The notes beneath the pieces are model-generated. The model had not been told where the DNA came from, did not search any database, and worked only from the letters and a program-made list of their open reading frames with translations. A DNA stretch of 64,000 nt from Typha latifolia (lineage: Eukaryota > Streptophyta > Magnoliopsida > Poales > Typhaceae). The stretch is taken from NCBI GenBank assembly GCA_019914945.1, contig CM034110.1, positions 10,270,808-10,334,807 on the forward strand. The letters are read 5' to 3'. This document shows, one piece after another, positions 23,198-34,900 of this stretch (position 1 is its first letter; every line of letters starts with the position of its first letter). The translations under genes were made by a program, and so were the position numbers.

Positions 23198-25338
23198 CTT
23201 ATTTATAAGTTAGGATTTTTTTTAATATATTTTATAATTAAATACTCACTTATTTATATCTTAGTCAAATCTTGTATTAGTCTATTAGATAAGTCAGTAT
23301 CTACGAAATCTTATTAAAAGTAAAATATGTGATAATTAAATATACATTTAAACAAGATTTTTAGTATAATAAATATACTTATTCAGAGTTAGTAATTAAA
23401 TATAAATTTTTACATAAACTTATTCAAAGTAATAATTATATTTTATAACTAAACAATAAAATATAAATGTACCTAATTTACATTTAAGAGATATATATAA
23501 AGTTATACTTAAAAATTTGATATACGAATAGGCTTTAGAAACTGCATATATTACACTAAAACTGACTACAGGTGCATGTTGACGTATTTTAGTGAATACG
23601 GTATTACAATGGGGCTGACTTTCTTCTAAACTCATTTCCTTGTAGTAGTTCGTCCCTGAAGATTAAAGTGTTATTAAATTCATACCAATTTTTTTAAAAT
23701 TATATAAGAGTCTGAACGCTATATATATAAGTGAGACGAAGTTTTATATATATATTTTTTATACAAAAGACAATTAGACTCCTCTAAATTTTTTTAGCAA
23801 CATACAAAACATTATACAAATGCATTTCGTCTAAGTTTTATGTGGTTGTGAGTTGTGACCCAATAGTGGTGAAGCTGAAAAGCCATCGACAATCAAATAA
23901 TTTGATTGAAGTTGCCTTTAAACTTGTGACCTCCTAATTAACGCAAGTTGGGAGGTAATCGACGCCGATTTCTTTGAAAATTGAACGAATCGGGGCAGAA
24001 TTCGGATTCCGGTCAGATACTTCTCTGATTCGCTGCAATTGTATAACAGAATTGGTATAAATATTTCGATCAGGACCGTCCATATGAAATAAAAACTGTT
24101 CTAATTTGTTCAGGAACTCTTTACGAAACAGCACATCCGATCCATGATCCATCCTTGTACTTGGAGGGCAAACAATGAGCAGAAAATAAATCCCATCTTT
24201 GTTTTTTCTTTTGTTTTTTTAATCTGCCGATTGCTACCTACATAAGGATTTTTTCAGGATTGGTTTGATGATGGAGATCTCTGCTTCGTATTCGAAATCA
24301 CGATTCGTATTTGGGTTTTCCTTGGATGCTTAATTGAAACTGCCCTACGATAGAAAACCTATCTCAGGTTTGGCTCCTTTCTCACAGTTCCCTTGGGATT
24401 TAGTCTTGATTTTTTCAAAAAAATTGAAACTAAAGTTTTGGTTTTGCTATTGTTCTTGTTAGTGAATGCAATTGTGCAGATCTGAATCCTTTTTAAGGTT
24501 AGGGATTTGGTAGCTTTTGTTTCTCCAACCAAAAGTTGGTTTAATGTGATTCTGTGTGTTTCGAATGATAATGTTTAGTCTAATTATTGCATGGTTGTTG
24601 TAGACTGGTAGTAATCGGTGCGTGAGGTTTCATAAGTCCACCAATCCTCCATGTGATTATCCGCCCATTAAATATTTCTGAAAACAACCTCAAATACTAA
24701 AATGGCTTGTTTTCTTCACCCTTTTCCTTATGTGGAATCATGTAATGAGATAGTTGTTCACTCTCTCCAAATTTGTCTGAGTTCCTCGAACTGTAAACAG
24801 GTTATGTATCAGCATCTTCATTGATGAATATGTGTTTCCTGTAACGGAATATATCCTTCTTTTAGATAATTCTAACACACATCTGTACACATTAGAGCTA
24901 AATACCGATAATCACTGAAACTGTGAATTATAATGGCAATATCATGATATATGCTGTGTCATTGTTTATAGCTGCACCACACGAGGTGTCCTCTTTGATG
25001 GAATTATCAGTTTAAATTACCAATTTTCATTATGAGGAGATAATCAACCCAATTTAATAGCCTGTTCTTGTTAGTTTATGCATATTATTAGTTGAAGCAA
25101 TTCTAGTTGCAATATTGCCTTATTATTTATTGTTTTTGCACCATCTTGATCAACCTATATTATTTTGTATGTGCAGAAATTTGGCTTTCAAAGTATTAAT
25201 ATAAAACTTTACATGGTTTCCTTTATATTTATTTTCAACTTGCTTCCATTAAGGTTACAGGTGAAAGGGTATCTTTCTTTTTCTTTTTGGTTCTGAAAGG
25301 ACAGTGATACATTGTAATTTTTTCAATCAGCAGGAAAT
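22520..25338. other. intergenic plus leader of the transporter gene
   Basis: Very AT-rich, with a (TA)n tract at 23160-23194. A 73-codon minus-strand frame at 23934-24152 has a protein-like composition (KEFLNKLEQFLFHMDGPD) but no family I recognise and no partner exons. From about 24200 the sequence looks like the 5'UTR of the transporter gene, probably with one or more leader introns (an acceptor-like TTTTCAATCAGCAG precedes the start codon). Confidence 0.4.
23160..23194. repeat. (TA)n microsatellite
   Basis: About 17 uninterrupted TA units inside an AT-rich spacer. Confidence 0.95.
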
Positions 25339-27575
25339 ATGAAGGAGGCTAGTAAGGCTGGTGATTATTTGAAATGGGTTGAAAGGTGGATTGATACAGA
25401 TACATGGCGGTGGACTTTAGGTTTGATCTACATAATTGCAGTTGCGACCATATGGATTGCTGCTAGTTATATAGTTCAATCTGTTGTTGATTCCGGTGTT
25501 TCTCCTTTCCTCATTACCTACATATGCAATTCATTGTTTGTGGTTTACATCCCTATCGTGGAACTAGCAAGGTATTTTGAGGATTCAGTTGAAAACTTCT
25601 TTTTATGGTTTAGACATGATGATTTAGACAAACAACAATCTGGGGACTTGGAGAATGTAAATCTCCTACAAGGAAGTGATAATCATACGGACCAAGCTGC
25701 TGTAAGAAATCATTCGGCAGATGCTGATTTACCTGGAGATACAACTGGGATTCAAGAATCTGAAAATATATCGCCTCTACAGGATAATGCATGCACTCTG
25801 TCAGAATCAGCTGCAGTTAGTGATGATTGCGCTAAACAAGTCGATGCAAAGGGCCGCTGGACGCGATCCCGTGTGGCTAAAGTTAGCTTGTTAATATGCC
25901 CTTTTTGGTTTTTTGCACAGCTCACATTCAATCTCTCTCTGAAGTATACCACTGTGACTGTAAGTGTAAATGGACCACAAATATCTTGTTTGCTTTATTG
26001 AGATGTGCATCTCTCTACTTCTATTGCACTTGTCCTTGGTAATTGCAGCTCACCTGATGGATGATTGTGTTTTTCTTGCAGTCAAATACTATCTTAAGCA
26101 GCACATCTAGTCTCTTCACTTTCTTGGTTGCATTAGCATTTCTTGGAGAAAAGTTTACATGGATAAAGCTAATCAGTGTTCTCCTCTGCATGGGAGGGAC
26201 AATAATAGTCAGCCTAGCTGATTCAAGTAGCGGAGTGAATGCTATTGCAACAAATCCTCTTCTTGGGGACATTTTTACCCTTATTTCAGCAGGGTTATAT
26301 GCTGTATACATCACCCTGATACGGAAAAAGTTGCCTGATGAGAAAGAAGGTCAAGGTGAAGCAAGTACAGCTCAGTTTCTTGGATTCCTTGGGCTGTTTA
26401 ATTTGTTGATTTTCCTTCCTGTCGCACTTGTATTGAATTTTACAAAGCTCGAGCCTTTTCACATGCTCACGTGGAAGCAAGTTGGTCTCATTGTTGGAAA
26501 AGGTTAGAAGTCTTTTTCCAATATAAATTTAAAACTGTTGGTCTCTTATAAATGAGAAGTTAACTACAGATGGTTTGTATCTTATCTATTCCTTTTTCTG
26601 ATTGCTATACTACACTAGCTATAATGTATAAAATATTAGATTGGAATTAAGTTCATCTTATGAAGATTTGTTTGACTTTCTTGTAAGTGTAGTTCACCAA
26701 AGATAAGACTTGTTGCAGAAGTTCTTGCAATATTATTATCAATAATTCATATATGTTATGCTTTTAAGTTGGTATCAACAGGTTAACTTCTTGCGCTCTC
26801 CATTTCATAGTATATTGACTACATGAACACCTATATCTGCCAAACTTTTCCTTAAATGGCCTTATCTAATTTTAGTATCTTTGCGATCCCTTTTGGTGTT
26901 CTCTTTGAACTGTAAATCAGCCTCAGGTGTGAGCCTTCTGGTTTTGGACACTTGCTCCCTTTTGAGACATTTCATGTTTCATCAATTGGTTAATTCTCTT
27001 TCTTCCACCATGCCAGTGTGCAATCAATTTGTCGTTATTTTGTACACACAGTTTTAAAACACATATCTTTTCCTCAGGTACATTTGAGAACTAATAAATA
27101 TTTTCTTGCCTAGTGGTAAATACAAGTATTTATGTTTGTAAAGATTTTTCAGAAAATTTGGTCTTGTTGTTTTTTTAAAAAGTGGTTTCAGAATTATCTT
27201 GCTTTGGTTCGGAATAGTTAGTGATACACAACACATCTGACTATTCATAGCTTTTCTCCAGGTTTGTTAGATAATGTACTGAGTGATTACTTATGGGCGA
27301 AGGCTATTCACCTTACCACCACCACAGTTGCAACAGCTGGTCTCACGATTCAGGTCCCAATTGCTGCCATTGTGGACTCCATCACTGGTCATGCTCCTCA
27401 TCTCCTAGACTACATCGGAGCTGCTGCTGTTTTGGTTGGATTTGCTGGGATCAACATTCCGTTTGATGCCTCCGGTAAAACTGAAGTCATTCAACAAGAA
27501 GAAGCTCAGGGCGTTAGAATGATCGATCACCATCTTGAGCTGAAGAATGATGGAGAGATGGCTACGGTTTCATAG
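25339..27575 (+). CDS. SLC35F5-like drug/metabolite transporter (EamA family)
   Basis: Three exons, 25339-25959, 26082-26502 and 27262-27575, all in phase, 451 residues. About ten membrane segments are visible: the first pair around LGLIYIIAVATIWIAASYIV and PFLITYICNSLFVVYIPIVE, then a long acidic cytosolic loop of roughly 110 residues, then a compact block including LLICPFWFFAQLTFNLSL, SLFTFLVALAFLGEKFTW (an EamA hallmark), ISVLLCMGGTIIVSLADS, LISAGLYAVYITLIRKKL and, in exon 3, ATAGLTIQVPIAAIVDSI and LLDYIGAAAVLVGFAGINI. Plant relatives are annotated as SLC35F5-like or as the yeast YML018C-type vacuolar membrane protein; the substrate is not established. The hydrophilic tail ends in MATVS. 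The first ATG of the frame directly follows the leader acceptor and matches the family start (KWVERWIDTDTWRW). Confidence 0.92.
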
Positions 27576-28401
27576 CGCTGTGCATTATCGTCCTTGTTCT
27601 TTCTTTCATGATCTCATGATAGAGGTGGCATACATATCAACTTGATCTCAAGATGACTGTAATTTGCAGCGTCCTCGCGGCTTTCCTACTTCATCCAATT
27701 TGGAGATTCTTATCAGCTTCAAATACTCTAGTATGACTACGAGAATGTACAGATGGAACTATAGTTAGAGCCTCAAAGAGCGTCCTAGTCACAAAAATCA
27801 ACTCTAGTTTGAAGCATCAAATGGGTGGTTACCTCTATTTTCCTGTGTTTCATTGAAATATATAATTCTATAAAAAATATTCATCATATTAGATGGATCG
27901 ACATTTGAGCTAGCTTCTAATTCTTGAACAGATACCCTTTGGGTTACATTATGACAAAAAAATGTTGATTCAAGATTACTGTCTCATAACATATTTGTTT
28001 CTTGTGCTCCTAAGTCTTGTACACCAAACAATAACTTGAATAAACATAATAAAACCTTTGTTTTCTTCTTTTTTGGGTCTGGTTTTGCTTCCCGGATTAA
28101 AATTAGATGTTGTGATTGAACCTCAATTCCTCACCTATCGATGGAACGAGAGATGAAGATAGTATCTTTGCTACCAAAAGTATACATTCTTTGTGAACAA
28201 AACCTTTTATATTTGCATAAATATACCAATAAAAAGTTCCAAAAAATTAAATGTAAACCTTACTTATTTTTGGATTTGGTAAATGGTATGCAGGGAAAGT
28301 AATGAACGTGCACGCGAGGAGTTAGAAAATAATCTGAACCGTCCATCTTAGTTTTCTAACCGACCCAATCAAAGGTTACGACTCGTTCCCACTCTGCTCG
28401 G
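27576..28401. other. 3' flank of the transporter gene
   Basis: AT-rich. Nothing recognised up to the telo-box promoter. Confidence 0.5.
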
Positions 28402-28462
28402 AAACCCTAATACCTCCCGCACACCACCTCCCACGCTAACCCTAACCCTAACCCTATAAATA
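28402..28462 (+). promoter_or_regulatory. telo-box array plus TATA box (snoRNA promoter)
   Basis: AAACCCTAA at 28402-28410 is a perfect telo-box. A run of CTAACC units (CTAACCCTAACCCTAACCCT, 28436-28455) follows and leads straight into TATAAATA at 28455-28462. Telo-boxes with TATA boxes are known in plant promoters of snoRNA and ribosomal protein genes. The next recognisable element is the box C/D RNA 150 bases downstream, so this is most likely its RNA polymerase II promoter. Confidence 0.7.
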
Positions 28463-28611
28463 TCCGCAAAGGAACACCTCTTCTCTATCTCCCTAATCTC
28501 TCCTCCCAGTTTCTTCTCCGTCGTAGTGTTCGTGGCAACAATTTGTTTCTGAAAGATTTAATCTTTTCTTTTCCATATTACAATTTTTTTTCTTCCTTTT
28601 GTTTTAGAGAT

Positions 28612-28708
28612 TGTTGGGCTGTGATGAGGCATTTTATGGACTAGAGTTTCTGATGTCTGGTTCTAAACCAGTAGTTGAAGACTAACCCTTGGCTGTCTGA
28701 GCTCAACA
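28612..28708 (+). ncRNA. box C/D snoRNA
   Basis: Box C GTGATGA at 28621-28627 and box D CTGA at 28697-28700 are brought together by an 8-bp terminal stem, TGTTGGGC (28612-28619) with GCTCAACA (28701-28708), with one G-U pair. Internal boxes are D' CTGA at 28650-28653 and a slightly degenerate C' TGAAGA at 28676-28681; between them lies a hairpin CTGGTT-CTA-AACCAG. The guide next to D' (GGACTAGAGTTT) can pair over 10 bases, with one G-U, to the AAACTCTGGT segment that I recall in 25S rRNA, which would direct 2'-O-methylation of the U in AAACU. The guide next to D is CTAACCCTTGGCTGT; I could not assign its target. The RNA sits downstream of its own telo-box/TATA promoter and is not in an intron of a recognised gene. 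Confidence 0.8.
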
Positions 28709-29586
28709 CTGCAAGCTTTTTTAAATTTTTTTGATCTGCAACCTTGGATTTCTTTGATACTTCAGTTATATATATAACAACTTGAGCGTAGGTTAGGTTC
28801 GACATTTAATCTCCAAAAATTTCATATTTTGTTGAAGTTTTTCTCTGTTTTTAATTTTGGGTATAATCTGGGTAGTACTTTGATATCTCCGGTGCCTGAA
28901 ACTATTTGGGGATTAACATGATAGGAAATTTGTCGTTTAAAAATTGCGTCCATTACCAATTCTGGGGGAGAATTGAGTTCCTCTTGGTATAATGGCTTGG
29001 ACGCTACACTAAAAAATCGAGTGGTCAATCCTGATCCATGGCTTTGTATCTTTGTGCCATTTGATCCTGGAAACGCCACAAACACTCCCGTATGCGGTAT
29101 GCATGCCGTCAAATTATTTCCATACGAATGAAACAAAAGGGATTTTAGTATTTTCGTGGGAGATTGAATTCTTATTTGGGGAGAAATTGAAATATTACAC
29201 TTTAGTTGATGCAATGGACAACAGGATAATCCTTTGCTTCATGAACACTGACAAGTTACAAAGTGCCATTATCTCACATCTTTGATCATACACAAATTTT
29301 ATGGCAGATCGGGAATAAAGTAATTCGGATTAATACCTCCTGAGAATAAATTCTCCATCTCGCCATGGATCGATCTATCAGTTTCAGATAGAAAATACAT
29401 AAAATTTTGTTTCGACGTTTTATAAAATTTGTGGTGAGAAGAAAAACCGTCAAAAGTTTATTAATATAAACAAATTCTCATCAAATTTTGAATTTAAATT
29501 TAGAGTATATAATTATCGTTGGATATACAGACCAAACATTATTCGAGACAAACTAAAGCTCGCTTGGACTCGGCAACTGTAGCACC

Positions 29587-29621
<35 letters not shown>

Positions 29622-31989
29622 AATTGTAAGGACTCTTCCATCTCAAGGTGCTCAATTTGGAGCATAATAACTTCCAAAGGGTGTTTCCTTTCATTGCTCA
29701 GCTTGTAGTCTTCAAGGTGGGAGGTAATAATAACATTGCCTTCTTCAAAGCTCAAGCTCGATTGCGCGGTATGATCGGCACATTCTTCTGGTTTCATTAT
29801 CGCCCGACGAAAACGATAGTGGAAATGGTGGCCGGCAAGCTCGAGAATGTATTGAATTTGCCGACTTTTGCCATTTGTAAAAAAAAAAAATGCTTTGATG
29901 CCAGTTGCATCATCTTTAGATTTACTTCATTGTTAACAGAACAAATGAAGATCAAAACCAAAGTGCTAACCTCTAATGAATATTTCCATCAAGTCCTGGC
30001 CCTCGCTCGCTGAACCGATCCCTGTCGGCATCGACCAATTTGTTCTTCTTCCGGCCCATCGGGAAGACACGTTTGGGTCGCTCCCGCTGGCCTCGTCTCC
30101 GCTGTGCGCCGAAGCGAATGCGTAGAGAAGAAGCTCAACCTCAGTAATTGAATCCAACTGCAAAACCCTGTGTGATAATATCATCAACTCCTTGGCGGCT
30201 CTCCAAGATCATTGAGGATGTTTTAAACTATCATTACTAATTTGAATATCATGAGAAATTTTATGTACTGCGAGGCCAATCACCTACCCAGCTAATTAGC
30301 GCGCGCATTACGCTAGCTCCCAAAGTTATTCTATTTTTGTTTGGGGGAGGGGTGCCTTCCCTTATTCCCTCCGATAGAGGATACCTCCTTTGTATCCTCG
30401 CAGGAGTTTTGCTCATTGTTGGCTTGATTTTGATAAGGCTAAGCTCAACTCGAATCCGATTTGAGCCATGCTCGAGCTTGAATTGCCAACCGGCGACATG
30501 GCACTATGCCCATCCAGCTCGACTTGGAAGCCCGCTCTTGGCGTAATCCGAAAACTCAGTCCATAAGTCTGATCTGAAAGCTTGCCCATCAACAAACCCA
30601 TTTTTAGAGTAATATTAGTGCAAGGGTTAACAAAAATAAAAGGAAAAAAAATACAGAAGAGAAGAACAAGGTTTTTCGTAGCTCGCCCTCTCTTCTTTCT
30701 TTTGAATTTCTTCATTCCAGAGATCACTCTCAACCTCCTCCGTCGTTCGTCTCCAATTTGTTAATAATTTAATTAGTGGGCTCATATGTTTAATAAAATA
30801 TATATGGGTCTGTCATTTATGTTAAGCTCACTTAAGTGATCTATAAGTTTAAATTTATTTTAAACTTTAAAAATATAATTAAGTTGATATGATTTTAAAT
30901 GTGTAGAAACCTATGTCACAATTAATGGGCTTATGATGATAAAGCTTATTGGGTTGTGATCTTTAAGGGTGATTTAATAAATATCGATTCAGTTTATATT
31001 CCTCATTATATGTGAAACTAAAAAGTGTGAAAACTCATCCCTTATAATTTCTCAATCATTTCCTTCGTCTTCCTTCTTATCAATGGCAATGACTATTGAT
31101 TCATGTTAATTTTATATTATTTTAATATTTCTAGAATTATATCTACATAATTCAATTGATCTTGTTTTTGGATTTGTAAAAGTCTTTCACAATCTTCATT
31201 CCATATTTTCATGGCTTACCCTCGGCTCTCTTCTGTCGCTCACCTCCGGTTTCTAGAGATCACTCGCCTCTGGTTTGTTTTAGATCGTTCCTGGACAGCC
31301 AGATAGGTAAGGCTCTCTACTCGACTACTCCCATCATGGCATCATCCCATGGTGTGTTTATTTCAACAAATTCTAGTTTTTCTTTCTTTGGGTAAGTCTC
31401 GCAACCTTTGGGTTTGATTTAGCCATTGAGTTTGATAAAGTTTGTAGATTAAAGAGAATGGTTCTCCCATTGGTTCATAGAGGTTTGATTTGGGTATAGG
31501 GTTCTACCATTGTTGTCATTTTCTCCTCCTCCCTTTAATGCTTCATCACCACCACCACCTTCGACGAAGGAGGAGGAGGTGGCGATGTCAAAGGAGGAGG
31601 GTGCATATCATGGAGATCCTCGAGGAGAGTTGGAGGGGTAGGAGCTGACCTTCGTAAAAGAGCACATTAAGCCCGGCTTGTGCAGCTCACTCCCTCACAT
31701 GTTGACGGGCGGTAATGTGCTAAATTATTCTAGTTTAGCTTAATCTTAGCTCGACCCAACCCACTCGTCTGCGGGCCGGCAAACATAGTGTGAAGTTCAC
31801 CGATTTTTTATGGTAATATAGTTACCCTTTTGGGGAAAAATAAAAACAAATCGTAGAACCAAAACAATATACTTAGGAAACGAATAAAAACCAAACAGCA
31901 TCAAATAAGTCGGCGAAAGAGTGAACTTCCATTGCAGACTTCACTATCTATCTCCCTCTCTCTCAAAAGGAGGAAGCGAGGCGAATGTG
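28709..31989. other. intergenic region, no gene established
   Basis: Contains an (AT)n tract at 29589-29618. Around 29620-30190 the minus strand has two open stretches (for example YAFASAHSGDEASGSDPNV and MKPEECADHTAQ) separated by a possible intron, and the plus strand has an overlapping frame; none matches a family I know, so a relic gene or chance are both possible. 30780-31030 is very AT-rich. 31540-31640 has a GGAGGA/CACCAC-rich patch. The last 100 bases are the leader of the PPR gene. Confidence 0.4.
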
Positions 31990-34900
31990 ATGGCGAAGAG
32001 CAGCCTCTTCGAGGCCTTCGTCTCCTCAGCCGGAAAAGCTTCGCAAAAGCACGCCGCCGCCACCGCAGCAGCTGCAGCAAAGGCTTCCAACAATCAAGCC
32101 GGCGGCGGAAACCCCACCGCTAAGCTTGCGACTGGCAAGAAGACAGTGGTCCCTCCCCGTTCCACCTCTTGGCCGCCTCGAGCCGCTTCAAAGCCCAAAA
32201 CTACTGCAGGTGTCTCGTCTGAGGTTCTTTCACGGCTGAAGCAAGTGGCTTCCAACTCCAAGGCATCCTTTCGTCCCGGTACATGTTCTTTTCCCCCCTT
32301 CGTTTATTTAATTGGATGAGAAATGGGATAAAGTTTGTTGCTTTTTGTTCTTTTTCAGTGGTGGATAACCCTGCGGGGGACATTTCGGAGGTGATATCAT
32401 CTATTTTACATGGTATGTTGCGGTTTTCAGATGTTAATTGGTATGTTTTTTATGCTCTTGATTTGCATTTGGAGATGTTCTGCTGCGCTGTTAATACTGT
32501 TGACGCCTTGAATAGAAGACGTATCGTTTGAATGTGAATTAAGCAAATTTCTTTAGATCTTCGATTGGATGTTGGCATTGGTATGCCGAGTTTTGTGGTT
32601 CCCTTTTCTGAAAACTTAAGCGATGATAGGAAGAAGAGGTCACTGACGTCGCAGTAAGTCCAGGAAGACATATAATTCCATCTTCAAACAACTAAGGGTG
32701 ATTGAGGATTTCACGTAAAAGTCAATTTCCTTTACGAAGAGAGATTTAGAACGATGGTTGCCTTCTCATTTTAGAAATAGGTCCCAACCAAGGAGTTGTA
32801 GTCATGCAAGATTTAGTTTTAGTCAATTGAGGTAGATCCCTTGTCCCATTATTCTTAAAAGATTGATTAGAGGAGTTAAGAGTTCTCACCTAAATCCAAC
32901 AAGTGTGAAATTTTAGTATCAAACATGTTACCAGATTTCATTTAATTTTGATAGTGCTATCCAACATCTTTTTATTTATTTATTTATTTATTACAAATAT
33001 TTAGTTTAAGCAACATTTTGCCTACTTCATTTGCCATTCAATGTTATTCTAGCTTCAGCTCCTATTTGGCCTATCAAATTTTAGAGACTCGGTCTTGCAT
33101 TTAATCTGTTTGAAAACTTAAAATATCTAGATGGCAGTGATATGTATCTTCCTTTACTTTAATGGTAATGTTTATTAGTTGCTTATATTCTTGTTTGCAT
33201 TTGGAGGATATGTTCTTGCTTTCATGTTTCAATATGTTTCATTTATGCTCTACTTTCAGGTATCATTGACATATCCAATTCATCTTCTTCACAAGTGCCT
33301 AATGATCGGGTGATTGTCAACAACATTCTAGACAAACCTTGGTTCTCTAATACTTCTCTCACTTGTACATCACAATGGAAAAAAGAAATTTCAAGGCAAA
33401 GAAAGCAAAAGTATCTTTTCAAGAATACAGAATCTCGCCATTTTACAAAACTGATGATAATGTGTGCTAACAAGCTAGGGAATGAGTCCACTCTTGAATT
33501 CTTTAGTAAATTGGGTAGAAAAACTGGAGTCAAGGAATATAATGCCTTAATAAAACTTTGCATAGAAAAGGCAAGATCTAATACTGACGAAGAAGATTCA
33601 TTGGATCAGATTCATAAGGCTTATCAGCTCTTTTTATCCATGAAAGAAAGAGGGTTTCAAATTGAAGAAGAAAGTTTTGGTCCATTTCTTTTATACTTGG
33701 TTGATATGAAAATGACACAAGAATTTCAAATGTTCAGTGAATTTTTCATAGATGAGAATCCAAGATCCTACTCCAGAATTGGTTACTATGAGATGCTACT
33801 TTGGATTAGAGTGGGTAATGAAAAAAAAATTCAGGAACTTTGCAATTCAGCTGGAGTTGCTAGTAGCAGAGACAACATCAGCTTAGCAGGTAATTATTTC
33901 AGTGTCAAATCTTTTTTTTCTTTTTGAGTTATCTGACTTTCTTTGATCTTCCTTTTGTTTTCCATTTTTTTGGGTTGATTTTGCCACCCTACTTGTTACT
34001 GTTTCATCCAAGCTGCTGACTCTGTTCACTTCCGTAGCTTTCTAATGAACTACTGGTGACTACTTTTCTTCTTAAGACCCTATAGCCATATCTAGGACAC
34101 CAGTTTGTTGCATGAATCAGATTATGATCCTTCTGAGGTTGTTTCTTTATGGACACTTCTTTTCATTTGAACTTATCATCCATCTAAATTTGAGTTTGGT
34201 TAACTAAGGCTCCTTCATGTTTATATCATTATCTGTTGGTTTCGAGCTATTCTCCATGCATTTTGTGATATTATAAATACATGATAGAAGGCTTGATTAT
34301 GAATGAATGCTGACTCAATTTTTATATTAAGAGGATTCTGATAAAAAAAGTTAAAAAGACTAATAGAAGATCCTTCATGGTTTGTCGAGCTATAGGAGGA
34401 AATGTTGAAACCTTGGATTACTCTCCTAATAATTGACAATATATGGTACTTTAATGCTTGTGACTAAGAAGTGTAGATACTGAACAAAATAATGCTTTTG
34501 TGTCAAAGAAATCATACTATCAAATGATGTGTTTTTCTCATGAACATGTAGCAATTGCTTTTCACTTTGGGAGACTATACTATGTGTATGATGTCATAGG
34601 AAAGAGGACTTGTAGTAATTATCACCATCTTCGTCTAAGCCTCTTCCACAGTTTGGAGTCTCTAGAGAACATTTCAAAGATGGAAAGGATCTGAAATAGA
34701 AAATTACAAATTGTTATGATAGACTATCAATCTGATCTGAACTGCCTAAAATTGGTATTAAATTTCCAGTGAAAGCAAAATCAGACAATAGATGAACTTG
34801 CTGTAAATGATTGATAAGGTCAATCAACAGTTAAATCTCTTACATCTACACAGTTCCTTACTCTTTCTTGTGCTTTCTAGTGTTGCCATATATTCTTATT

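Noticed and set aside
29186..29278. A second box C/D snoRNA (TGATGC ... ACACTGA with flanking CACTTT/AAAGTG)
   Set aside because: Box C would be TGATGC, not TGATGA, and the inverted arms are not next to the boxes, so the k-turn stem cannot form normally.
29588..30187. Two minus-strand frames as a gene with one intron
   Set aside because: The possible donor and acceptor are weak, one end runs into an (AT)n tract, and neither peptide matches a family.
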